A stretch of 64,000 nucleotides of DNA, from positions 682,001-746,000 of the forward strand of contig CAWCNV010000003.1 in the NCBI GenBank assembly GCA_963797015.1, read 5' to 3'. This stretch comes from JBBPZA01 sp963797015 (GTDB lineage: Bacteria; Actinomycetota; Thermoleophilia; Solirubrobacterales; Solirubrobacteraceae). Below are positions 19,131-27,007 of the stretch, one piece after another. The notes under the pieces are model-generated. The model did no database searches. It saw only the letters and a program-made list of their open reading frames with translations, and was not told where the DNA came from. A program made the position numbers and the translations under genes. Numbering within the stretch: position 1 is the stretch's first letter; every line of letters starts with the position of its first letter.

Positions 19131-20171
19131 ATGCGCGCCGCCGTCTTCGACTCCGCGAGCCGTCGCCTCGAGCTCCAGGACGTGCCGGTCCCCGAGCCCG
19201 CGCCCGACGAGCTGCTCGTGCGCGTCGCGGCGTGCGGGATCTGCCTGTCCGACGTTCACCTCATCGACGGCACGTTGCCGGCCGAGCAGGAGCGCGTCAT
19301 ACCCGGGCACGAGTCGGCGGGCGTGATCGAGCAGGCCGGCGAGCAGGTGCCCGGGTTCTGGGCGCCGGGCAAACGCGTCGTCATGGCCGGCGGCAAGGCG
19401 TGCGGGAAGTGCGAGAGCTGCGTCGGCGGCTTCGATTCCTCGCTCTGCCGGTCGCCGATGGTCATGGGCTTCGCCTACGACGGCGCGTGGGCCGAGTACG
19501 TGGCGGTGCCGTGGGAGGCCGTGGTCGAGGTGCCGGAGCAGGTGCCGCTCGAGCAGGCCGCGATCCTGGCCGACGCCGTCGCGACTCCCTACGCCGGCCT
19601 CACCGAGCGCGGCGGCCTGCGGCCGGGGGAGGCGGTGGGGCTGTGGGGCATCGGCGGGCTTGGCGTCCACGCCGTCCAGATCGCGCGCATGGTCGGAGCC
19701 ACGCCGATCATCGCGCTCGACCCCAGTCCGGCGGCCCGTGACCGGGCGCTCGAGTTCGGCGCCGACCACTCGCTGGACCCGACCGCCGGGGGCGTCGAGC
19801 AGGAGGTCTGGGGGTTGACCGGGGGCCGCGGGCTCGACCTCGCCGCTGACCTTTTCGGCGCCAATCGCGTGCTGGTCCAGGCCGACGCTTGCCTGGGCCG
19901 CGGCGGCCGCCTGGTGATCATCGGCCTCTCGGCCGAGCCGATCGCGCTCGGCGTCAACGCGCAGTTCGGCGTGATGGCGCACTCGCTGCTCGGCCACCTC
20001 GGCTACCGCAAACAGCACCTGATGGAGCTCGTGCGCTTCGTCGCCACCGGCCGGCTCGACGTGTCGCGCTCGGTGAGCGACGTGATGCCGCTCGAGGACG
20101 TCGCGCGCGGAGTGGAGCGGCTCGCCTCCAAGGAGGGCGACCCGATCAGGCTCGTGGTGACGCCGGGCTAG
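19131..20171 (+). CDS. Zinc-dependent medium-chain alcohol dehydrogenase
   Basis: The 346-residue MDR enzyme has catalytic zinc ligands Cys35 and GHE at 59-61, four structural-zinc cysteines (91, 94, 97, 106) and a Rossmann motif GLWGIGGLGVHAVQ near residue 170. It oxidises alcohols or reduces aldehydes with NAD(P). Its end overlaps the amidohydrolase gene by 26 bases on the opposite strand. Confidence 0.9.
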   Translation: MRAAVFDSASRRLELQDVPVPEPAPDELLVRVAACGICLSDVHLIDGTLPAEQERVIPGHESAGVIEQAGEQVPGFWAPGKRVVMAGGKACGKCESCVGGFDSSLCRSPMVMGFAYDGAWAEYVAVPWEAVVEVPEQVPLEQAAILADAVATPYAGLTERGGLRPGEAVGLWGIGGLGVHAVQIARMVGATPIIALDPSPAARDRALEFGADHSLDPTAGGVEQEVWGLTGGRGLDLAADLFGANRVLVQADACLGRGGRLVIIGLSAEPIALGVNAQFGVMAHSLLGHLGYRKQHLMELVRFVATGRLDVSRSVSDVMPLEDVARGVERLASKEGDPIRLVVTPG

Positions 20172-21606
20172 CTCCCGGCCCCGGCCCTGCCACATTGAAG
20201 TTGGGCAGGAGCGGCTGCGCGAGGTCGCCGAAGCTCGGCCGCGGGTCGGGGAGCAGCGGCCCGGCCGCCTCGACGCGCTCGAGGATCGCCGCGCAGGATT
20301 GCTCGACCAGCCGCCGCGCGCGCCCGAAGTCGACGCCGACCAGCCGTCCGTCGCGCTTCACCACCCGTCCTGAGACCAGCACCGTCTGGACGTTGGAGGC
20401 GTTGGCCTGCGTCACGAGCGCCCCGACCGGGTTCGCCGGCGCGATCATGTTCAGGCGCTCGTTGCCGGGCCCGACCACGATCACGTCGGCCTGCTTGCCC
20501 GGAGTCAGCGATCCGATCGTGTCCTCGAGCCCGAGCGCCCGCGCGCCGTTGACGGTCGCCCACTCCAGCGCGTCGCGGGCGTAGTACGCGAGCTCGCGCG
20601 GGTCGTCGCGCCGCGCGTTGAAATCGTCGTTGGCCATACAGCGCGCGAACTGCAGTCCCATACGCATCTGCGTGAACATGTCGCCCGAGCTCGCCGACAT
20701 CACGTCGCAGCTCAGGCTCAGCGTGAGGCCTGCCTCGAGCGCCTGCGCGATCGGCGGATGGCCCATCCCCATCTGCAGCTCGCTCTCCGGGCTGGTCGAG
20801 ATCTTCGCGTCGGAGCGGCGCAGCAGCTCCCACTCGCGCGCCGTGCACGTGTTGCAGTGCACGTGGACCATGTCGGGCCCGAGCAGCCCGTAGCGCGCGA
20901 ACTGGTCCAGCCCGGTCGGAAGGCTCCACACGCAGCCGGTGTGGGTGGCCATCAGCGCGCCCAGCTCGCGCGCCGTCTCGACCTCGCGCCGCGTGTCGTC
21001 GAAGGGCACGAGCCCCGGCTCGGTGAGCGAGATCCCCATCGTGACCAGGTCTCCGGGGAGCGCCTCGAGCTCGCGCGCCACGCGCCTGGAGTCCTCGAGC
21101 CGCATCGCGTGGCTCGTGAAGTGCGGGTCGGCGGCCGGCGGGTGGAAGTAGCCGTAGGCGAAGGTGGCGCGGATGCCGGCGTCGAGCAGGCCCTGGATCG
21201 CCTGGTCCGCGTGCTCTGGCGTGTTGTTGCAGTGCGAGAAGTCGAGGATCGTCGTCACCCCCGCGTCGAGCGCCTCCAGCGCGCCGACGTGGTTGCCGGC
21301 GTACACGTCCTCGGCGCTGCAGCGCGGCGAGATCGTCATGCGCATGCCGATCGTGTAGTCGAACAGCGTCCAGTCCGTGCAGATCGCGCGCAGCGAGGTC
21401 TGCCACGTGTGCCGGTGGGTGTCGACGAAGCCGGGCATGATCACGCCCCCGCCGGCGTCGATCGTCTGGGCGTCCACCTCGCCGAGCTCGCGGCCGACCG
21501 CCGCGATGCGCCCGTCCTCGATCAGCACCGAGCCGCGCTCGAGCTCCCCGATCTCGGCGTCCATCGACAGCACGCGGCCGCCTGTGATCAGCGTGCGAGC
21601 ACCCAC
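20146..21606 (-). CDS. Amidohydrolase, cytosine deaminase/8-oxoguanine deaminase-like
   Basis: The 486-residue metal-dependent hydrolase has PGFVDTHRHTWQ (the H-x-H metal site) near residue 58, TTILDFSHCNN, ALMATHTGCVW, HVHCNTC, and the SLSCDVMSASSGDMF metal-Asp region near residue 300, with a C-terminal LTPGKQADVIVV return strand. Members deaminate purines, triazines or S-adenosylhomocysteine; the exact substrate is not clear. GTG start, with TAGGGT six bases upstream (leaderless). An Ala/Pro-rich tail overlaps the convergent dehydrogenase gene. Confidence 0.87.
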   Translation of the reverse strand: MGARTLITGGRVLSMDAEIGELERGSVLIEDGRIAAVGRELGEVDAQTIDAGGGVIMPGFVDTHRHTWQTSLRAICTDWTLFDYTIGMRMTISPRCSAEDVYAGNHVGALEALDAGVTTILDFSHCNNTPEHADQAIQGLLDAGIRATFAYGYFHPPAADPHFTSHAMRLEDSRRVARELEALPGDLVTMGISLTEPGLVPFDDTRREVETARELGALMATHTGCVWSLPTGLDQFARYGLLGPDMVHVHCNTCTAREWELLRRSDAKISTSPESELQMGMGHPPIAQALEAGLTLSLSCDVMSASSGDMFTQMRMGLQFARCMANDDFNARRDDPRELAYYARDALEWATVNGARALGLEDTIGSLTPGKQADVIVVGPGNERLNMIAPANPVGALVTQANASNVQTVLVSGRVVKRDGRLVGVDFGRARRLVEQSCAAILERVEAAGPLLPDPRPSFGDLAQPLLPNFNVAGPGPGASPASPRA

Positions 21607-21675
21607 GAAGGCACCCTACGCGCTCGGGCGAGCCGCCGAAGCGAGGGTCGCCGACTGCCACCATCTCCTCGCCGC

Positions 21676-22473
21676 ATGTGGTTCTCGGCCGACAGCTTCG
21701 CGCTCACCGCCGCCCAGGCGGCGTGCGTCGCGCTGCCCGCCGCCGGGTTACCGGCGTGGACGAGTCGGCTGCGGGGGCGCTGGTGGGCGGTCGTGCTGCC
21801 GCTGTCGATCGCGGTCGTGATAGCCACCATCGCGCTCGTGCCCTCGACCGCCGACGTGCTGACCTGGGTCGCGCTGCTGCTCGTCCCGCCCGGCTGCGCG
21901 CTCGCGCTCGGCTGGGCCGCGCGCGGCGCGCGGCCGTGGCTCGCGGCGCTCGCCGCGCCGCTGCTCGCCCTGGCCTGGGCCTACCAGGGCGAGCGCGTGG
22001 GGCAGGCCGCCGCGGTCGTTCTCATCGCCGGCTCGGCGGTGACCCTCGGCCGCCTGCTGGCGGGCGCCGCGCCGCTGTCGCTGCTCAAGCTCGGCGTCGT
22101 GGCGATGGCCGCGGTCGACGCCTGGCTGGTGTTCTCCAACGAGCTGCAGGCGCCCAATTCGGTGCTCGTCGCCGCGGCGCCGGGCCTCGGGCTGCCGCAG
22201 CTCCAGTCGGCATCGTTCGGCGCGGCGAGCCTCGGGTACGGCGACTTCTTCGCGGCCGCGGTCGTCGGCGGAATCGTCGCCGCCGAGCGCGGGCCGCGCC
22301 TGGCCGCGGCCGCCGCGCTCGTGGTCGTCGCCCTGTGCTGGGACCAGCTGTTCCTCGTCTACGACGTGCTTCCGGCGACGGTCCCGCCCGCGCTCGTCCT
22401 GCTCGGGGTGGAGGCGTGGCGACGCAGCTCATCCGCCGCTCATGTGGGGGAGGTACGCTCGCCGCTGCCGTGA
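21676..22473 (+). CDS. Presenilin/signal-peptide-peptidase-like nine-helix membrane protein (putative intramembrane aspartyl protease)
   Basis: The 265-residue protein is almost entirely hydrophobic and can be divided into nine helices, the presenilin/SPP topology. The three hallmark sites of peptidase family A22 appear in order: an Asp in helix 6 (Asp148 in AVDAWLVF, compare YD...VF), GxGD in helix 7 (GYGD, Asp190, within FGAASLGYGDFF), and a PAL motif in helix 9 (residues 238-240). The usual Tyr before the first Asp is Val. The gene overlaps the following DUF6529 gene by four bases. No experimental function is implied; the family call is my reading of motifs. Confidence 0.6.
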   Translation: MWFSADSFALTAAQAACVALPAAGLPAWTSRLRGRWWAVVLPLSIAVVIATIALVPSTADVLTWVALLLVPPGCALALGWAARGARPWLAALAAPLLALAWAYQGERVGQAAAVVLIAGSAVTLGRLLAGAAPLSLLKLGVVAMAAVDAWLVFSNELQAPNSVLVAAAPGLGLPQLQSASFGAASLGYGDFFAAAVVGGIVAAERGPRLAAAAALVVVALCWDQLFLVYDVLPATVPPALVLLGVEAWRRSSSAAHVGEVRSPLP

Positions 22474-23024
22474 ACGCCACGCTCGCGCCGCGCCCGGCCG
22501 CTCCGCGATTGCTGCTGGCGGCTGCGCTGGGAGCGGCGGTCGCGGTGGCGCTGGGGGTCTACGGAAGGGTCCACGACCCCAGCCAGCAGCTCGTCTTCAC
22601 GCTGATCTTCTCCTCGACGATCGCGATGAAGGTGTGGCTCGCGACGGTGGCGCTCGCCTTCGCGGTGGTCCAGTTGCTGACCGCGGCGTGGATCTACGGG
22701 CGGCTGCCATGGCGAGCGCCGCCGTGGCTGGGGATCGCGCACCGCGTGTCGGGGCGCACGGCGTTCATCATCTCGCTGCCGGTCGCCTATCACTGCCTGT
22801 GGTCGCTGGGCTTCCAGGACACGACCACGCGCGTGCTCGCCCACTCGCTGCTGGGGTGCGCGTTCTACGGAGCCTTCGCCGCGAAGGTGACGATCGTCCG
22901 GTCGCGCGGCCTTCCGGGCTGGGCGCTGCCGGTCGCCGGCGGGCTGGTGTTCGCGGTCTTCGTGGCGCTCTGGTGCACGAGCGCGCTGTGGTTCATCGAC
23001 CACCAGGGGATGCCGAGCCTGTGA
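22470..23024 (+). CDS. DUF6529-like multi-helix membrane protein, possibly haem-binding
   Basis: The 184-residue protein has five hydrophobic segments and conserved-looking His residues at helix ends (AHRVSGRTAF, VAYHCLWSLGF, LAHSLLGCAFYG), reminiscent of cytochrome b561 or ferric-reductase folds. It matches the pattern of DUF6529 proteins of actinobacteria. Start GTG overlaps the presenilin-like gene (GTGA); a TACGCT box 10 bases upstream may give a second promoter. It overlaps the cytochrome c gene at its end, suggesting a joint electron-transfer role. Confidence 0.65.
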   Translation: MNATLAPRPAAPRLLLAAALGAAVAVALGVYGRVHDPSQQLVFTLIFSSTIAMKVWLATVALAFAVVQLLTAAWIYGRLPWRAPPWLGIAHRVSGRTAFIISLPVAYHCLWSLGFQDTTTRVLAHSLLGCAFYGAFAAKVTIVRSRGLPGWALPVAGGLVFAVFVALWCTSALWFIDHQGMPSL

Positions 23025-23410
23025 AGGCGCTGGCGCAGGTCGACAGGGTGCTCGCGATCGTGAGCTGGCTCGCGGCCGCCGCGGTGCTCGTGATGCTCTT
23101 CGTCGGGCCGCAGCTCGTGGCCAACGACAAGGCCCAGAACGAGCCGGGCGCCGCCGCCTACGCCGGCGCCGCGAGCGGCGCGGCGACGGACGGGAAGCAG
23201 CTCTTCACATCGAACTGTGGCTCGTGCCACACGCTCTCGGCCGCGGGGACCAGCGGGCAGGTGGGGCCCGACCTCGACGGCACGACGTTGAGCGCGGCCC
23301 AGATCGAGACGAAGGTCCGCCAGGGCGGAGGCGCGATGCCCTCGTTCTCCGGCAAGCTCTCCGACGCCCAGATCAAGGCGGTCGCCGCGTTCGTCAGCGG
23401 CTCGCGCTGA
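23021..23410 (+). CDS. Membrane-anchored c-type cytochrome
   Basis: The 129-residue protein has an N-terminal membrane anchor (VLAIVSWLAAAAVLVMLFVG), a haem attachment site CGSCH and a distal Met ligand in AMPSFSGKLSD. It is a small mono-haem cytochrome c of the cbb3/cytochrome c6 class. The GTG start overlaps the stop of the DUF6529 gene, making the third member of a tightly coupled operon. Confidence 0.9.
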   Translation: MKALAQVDRVLAIVSWLAAAAVLVMLFVGPQLVANDKAQNEPGAAAYAGAASGAATDGKQLFTSNCGSCHTLSAAGTSGQVGPDLDGTTLSAAQIETKVRQGGGAMPSFSGKLSDAQIKAVAAFVSGSR

Positions 23411-23445
23411 GGGCGCGCGACGCGGCCACCGATCGCCCGCCTTCG

Positions 23446-24201
23446 TCAGTCGCTCGCATCGAGGCGCTCTTTCACCTCCTCCCACAGCGCCTCGTAGGCG
23501 CGCGCGGCGCGGCTGCGGGGCGCGAACTCGCCGATCGCCGTGCGGTGCACGCCCATCCGCTCGACGTCCGCCGCCGCCGGGATCGCGCTGCGCAGCACGC
23601 CGGGATGCCGCTCGGCGAGGTCCTCCATCACTTCGCGGTGCAGTCGCTTACGCCCGTCGACCATCGAGAAGAAGGCGAGCACCTCGGGACCGTCATCGAG
23701 CTCGGCCGCGACGCGCTCGAGCTGCTCGTAGGTCCGCGAGGAGAGCGTCGCGGGGATCAGCGGCACGAGCAGCGCGTCGGCTGCCTCGAACACGCTCTCT
23801 GAGACCAGCGAGATGCTCGGCGGGCAGTCGAGGAACACGTGGTCGTACTCGTCGGCCAGCGGCGCGAGGACGCGCGCCAGCCGTCGCGTCGGGCGCTTGG
23901 TGGCGTCCAGCGCGAGGTCCATGTGGCGGTAGGAGAAGTCGGCCGGCAGGAGCTCGAGGCCCTCGTGATCGGTCTCGCGGATCAGCGCGCGGACGTCGCT
24001 CTTGCCCCGAACGAGCTTGCGCCCGCCGCCCTTGACCTTCGGCTTGACCCGGAACAGGTACGTGCTCGCGCCCTGGGGATCGAGGTCCCAGAGCAGTACG
24101 CGCGCGCCGGTCTCGCGCGCCGCGAGGTACGCGAGGTTGACCGCGGCCGAGGTCTTGCCGACGCCGCCCTTGATGTTGTAGGTGGCGAGCACGCGGGTCA
24201 T
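23446..24201 (-). CDS. ParA/Soj family ATPase (orphan)
   Basis: The 251-residue P-loop ATPase has the deviant Walker A motif KGGVGKTS near residue 11, WDLDPQGAST and FLDCPPS. These are ParA family hallmarks. There is no parB, so it is an orphan of the kind that positions cellular cargo. It overlaps the end of the CHAD-domain gene by four bases (ATGA), hinting at a shared role. Confidence 0.9.
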   Translation of the reverse strand: MTRVLATYNIKGGVGKTSAAVNLAYLAARETGARVLLWDLDPQGASTYLFRVKPKVKGGGRKLVRGKSDVRALIRETDHEGLELLPADFSYRHMDLALDATKRPTRRLARVLAPLADEYDHVFLDCPPSISLVSESVFEAADALLVPLIPATLSSRTYEQLERVAAELDDGPEVLAFFSMVDGRKRLHREVMEDLAERHPGVLRSAIPAAADVERMGVHRTAIGEFAPRSRAARAYEALWEEVKERLDASD

Positions 24202-25085
24202 CGGAACGTCCGCTCGACGACGGCGCGCCGCGGGTGTGCGGCGAACGCGGCGAAGCGCTGCGCGAACTGCTCGCGCGCCGCGCTCTGCTCGGCGTCGAGG
24301 CGATCCACCGCCGACCCCATCGCCATCAGCGCGGCCGCGCCGCCCTCGCGCCCGCCGACCGCGTCCGCGGACTCGCGCAGGAGCTGGGCCTGGACCTCAC
24401 GGTCCTGGAAGCGGCCGAGGGTGTCCTGGAGCGCCTTCAGGCCCGAAATCAGCGGCTTGACCACGCGCTCGGGATACAGGCCGCCGAACAGCTCGAGCAG
24501 GTAGCGCAGCTCCTTGCCCTTCTTGCGCAGCTCGTGCAGCTCCTCGGGCGGGCTCGAGTCGTCGATCCTGCGGCCCGCCTTCACCATCCGCCGGTGCGCC
24601 GCCCGGATGCGCTCGCCGGCCAGCTCGACAACGGGACGTCCGGCGTCGGGGCGGTCGTCTGCGGGAAGCAAGGTGAACTCGGCGGGAGCCGACGCGAGCT
24701 CGTCGACCAGCGCCGACCACTCGGCCAGCAGGGTGCGCGCGCGCTTGGAGCGCAGCGCGCGCCTCGAGCGCAGGTGCGCGGCCCGGCGCCGCTCGACGAC
24801 GACGTCGCGCAGCGGCGCGAGGTCTGCGGCGGCAGCGGCGGGGAGCGCCGCTCGCAGCTCGTCGAGGTCGAGCAGGTGGACGTCGAGGTCGCGCGCCTGG
24901 CCGGTGGCCTGCTGCAGCCAGCGCAGCTCGCGCCGCATGCGCGCCAGAGGCGCGGGTGGGAACACGCCCGCGAACTGGCGGGCCACCGAACGGCTCCGGC
25001 GCAGCGCGACCCGCAGCTCGTGCAGGAACTCGCTGTCCACGTCGGCCACGGCCCCGGGCAGGTTGGCCTCGATCGCGGCCAGCAT
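24198..25085 (-). CDS. CHAD domain protein (C-terminal half of a CYTH-CHAD gene)
   Basis: The 295-residue product is a CHAD domain: all-helical with conserved basic residues and His (EFLHELRVALRRSRSVARQFAG, RAAHRRMVKAGRRI, ELHELRKKGKELRYLLELF, LQDTLGRFQDREVQA). CHAD domains bind polyphosphate. It starts at an in-frame ATG but without a ribosome site, and the N-terminal CYTH half lies directly upstream in another frame, so it may be one broken gene. Confidence 0.8.
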   Translation of the reverse strand: MLAAIEANLPGAVADVDSEFLHELRVALRRSRSVARQFAGVFPPAPLARMRRELRWLQQATGQARDLDVHLLDLDELRAALPAAAAADLAPLRDVVVERRRAAHLRSRRALRSKRARTLLAEWSALVDELASAPAEFTLLPADDRPDAGRPVVELAGERIRAAHRRMVKAGRRIDDSSPPEELHELRKKGKELRYLLELFGGLYPERVVKPLISGLKALQDTLGRFQDREVQAQLLRESADAVGGREGGAAALMAMGSAVDRLDAEQSAAREQFAQRFAAFAAHPRRAVVERTFR

Positions 25086-25758
25086 GCGGTCTCAACACCG
25101 CGGCGGCCGCCGCGTCGGATCGCTGCCCCGGCTCCAGTTTCACCCGCCGGCGCGCCGTGACCCCGCCCGGGGTCCCGCCCGCCGCCTGCACCGCCTCGTC
25201 GTGCAGCGGTGCGTCCGCGGGCGCCAGGCCGAGGTCGTCCTCGAGCACGCTGTGCACGCGCGCGAGGGCGCGGTCGTAGCCCCGCACCGGCGCGACCACG
25301 ACGCGCGCCCGCGGCGCCGGGCGGCCGCGGCCACGCAGCGGCTCGTCGAGGACCAGCCGGGCGACGGTCTTGGCGTGGCCGTCGAGCACGCGCAGGCGGC
25401 GCACGCGCGAGCGCACGCGCGCCACGGGGGTCAGCGCGCGCTGCTCGGCGACCGGCTCGAGCTGCCCGCGGAGACGGCCGCGTGGCAGCTCGGACGCCAG
25501 CACGCGCTCGGGTGCGTCGGGGCGCTCGACCGCGGCACGCTCGACGTAGGAGGCGGCGTCTGCCAGCGCCAGCCGGTCCTCGCCGTGAACCAGCACCAGT
25601 CCGGCGGCGTGGAGGCGGCCGTCGAAGGTGTCGTAGTAGGTGCGCTCCGCCACCACGGCGGGCTCGCCGCGGAGCTCCAGCCTCGCGGCCAGCGCGTCAC
25701 GGGCCGCCGACCCGGCGAGCTCGGTTGGAAGCAGGTACTGAGCGCCGCCGCGGGCCAT
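25086..25758 (-). pseudogene. CYTH domain, N-terminal half, separated from CHAD by a frameshift
   Basis: This frame encodes a CYTH (triphosphate tunnel metalloenzyme) domain: ERTYYDTFDGRLHAAGLVL, RRLRVLDGHAKTVARLVLDEP and a C-terminal EPGQRSDAAAAAVLR helix that would normally lead straight into the CHAD helix beginning LAAIEANLPG. The reading frame shifts by one base at about 25085. The CYTH frame has no stop there but reads on as Arg/Pro-rich nonsense. Either a real mutation, programmed frameshifting, or a sequence error. Confidence 0.7.
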
Positions 25759-25770
25759 CGGCGGCCGTAG

Positions 25771-26250
25771 CTATTCCCGCACAACGACGACCGGGCAGTC
25801 GGCGTGGCGGACCAGGTCGCGCGACGTGCTCCCGAGCAGGACCTCGCCGACGCGGCTGTGGCCGTGGGCGCCGACCACGATCGCCTGGGCGTCGCGCTCG
25901 CGCGCGACAGTGACGATCGTCTGCGCCACCGATCTGCCCGGGTCGTCGGCGGTGACGAGTGGCTCTGCCTCGAATCCGGCCTCCTCGGCCACGACCGCCC
26001 CGTGCCGCGCTACGCGCTGCGCGCGCTCGAGCATCGCGTGGTCGACGTCGAGCGCAGCGTTGACGTCGAGCGCGGCGGGCGGCAGTCCCATGGAGCTCGC
26101 CGGCAGGTCGACCGCGTCCCATCCGATGCCCGCCGTCCAGACCGCGAGCACCAGCGCGCGGCGTCCGTGGAGCAGCGCACCGGCCTCGCGCACGGCGTGC
26201 TCGGCGCCCGGCGATCCGTCGAAGGCGATGACCACCGGACCCTCGCGCAT
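25771..26250 (-). CDS. Universal stress protein (UspA family)
   Basis: The 159-residue protein begins VVIAFDGSPGAEHAV and ends with the ATP-binding motif GAHGHSRVGEVLLGSTS followed by CPVVVVRE, the classical ATP-binding UspA pattern. Its start overlaps the stop of the NAD(P)-binding gene by one base, so the two form an operon. Confidence 0.92.
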   Translation of the reverse strand: MREGPVVIAFDGSPGAEHAVREAGALLHGRRALVLAVWTAGIGWDAVDLPASSMGLPPAALDVNAALDVDHAMLERAQRVARHGAVVAEEAGFEAEPLVTADDPGRSVAQTIVTVARERDAQAIVVGAHGHSRVGEVLLGSTSRDLVRHADCPVVVVRE

Positions 26251-26915
26251 CAGTCGCCCCCCGCACCGTCGATGACCTCTGCGAGTGCCTGCTCGATCGG
26301 AGCGTCGCCCTCGCCGACGTACAGCGTCCGGCCGGCAGACCGTGGCTCATGCACGATCGCTCCGAGCACGGCGGCGACGTCGTCGCGGTCGACCGGGCTC
26401 CGGAACGGGCGCTCGTCGACGCGCACGCGGCCGGTCCCCGGGTCGTCGCGCAGCATGCCGGGCCTGACCACGGTCCACGAGCGATCGCTCTCCATCAGCG
26501 CGCGGTCGGCCTCCGCCTTGGCCCGCAGGTAGACCGCGAACACCTCGTCGCCCGGCGGTGGGCTCTCGGCACCGATCGAGCTCACGATCACGTAGCGCTC
26601 GACGCCGGCCGAGCACGCGGCCTCGAGCAGCTTGATCGCGCCGTCGCGATCGATGGTCAGCTTGCGCTCCGCGCCGCTGCCGGGGCCGGCGCCAGCCGCG
26701 AAGACGACCGCGTCCGCTCCCTGGAGCACCTCGGCGACCGCCTCGGGCGCCGCGGTCTCGAGGTCGCAGACGACCGGCTCGCCGCCGTCGGAGCGCACGT
26801 CGTCGACCTGCTGCGGGTTGCGGATCAGGCCGCGGACGCGGTCCCCGCGCGCCGCCAGAAGCCCTGTCAGCCGCCGGCCGATCTTCCCGTGCGCGCCGGC
26901 GATCACGACGTCCAC
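26250..26915 (-). CDS. NAD(P)-binding SDR-type oxidoreductase (NmrA/atypical SDR)
   Basis: The 221-residue Rossmann protein has a GAHGKIGRRL nucleotide motif near residue 7, AVVFAAGAGPGSG and YLRAKAEADRAL with the YxxxK pair, as in atypical short-chain dehydrogenases such as NAD(P)H-binding YwnB/SDR-a5 proteins. GTG start. It lies upstream of and overlapping the stress-protein gene. Confidence 0.85.
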   Translation of the reverse strand: MDVVIAGAHGKIGRRLTGLLAARGDRVRGLIRNPQQVDDVRSDGGEPVVCDLETAAPEAVAEVLQGADAVVFAAGAGPGSGAERKLTIDRDGAIKLLEAACSAGVERYVIVSSIGAESPPPGDEVFAVYLRAKAEADRALMESDRSWTVVRPGMLRDDPGTGRVRVDERPFRSPVDRDDVAAVLGAIVHEPRSAGRTLYVGEGDAPIEQALAEVIDGAGGD

Positions 26916-27007
26916 CAGCGACCCCCGAAATCATTCAGGTCGTCCATGGGCCGAGCTTCGCAGGTTTGGGCGCGCCCGCGCGCGCGGCCCACGCTAGGAT
27001 CGCCGCC

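Noticed and set aside
24397..25085. CYTH frame reading on across the CHAD region as one 453-residue protein
   Set aside because: The sequence after 25085 in this frame is Arg/Pro/Ala-rich without CHAD motifs, while the CHAD frame shows clear homology.
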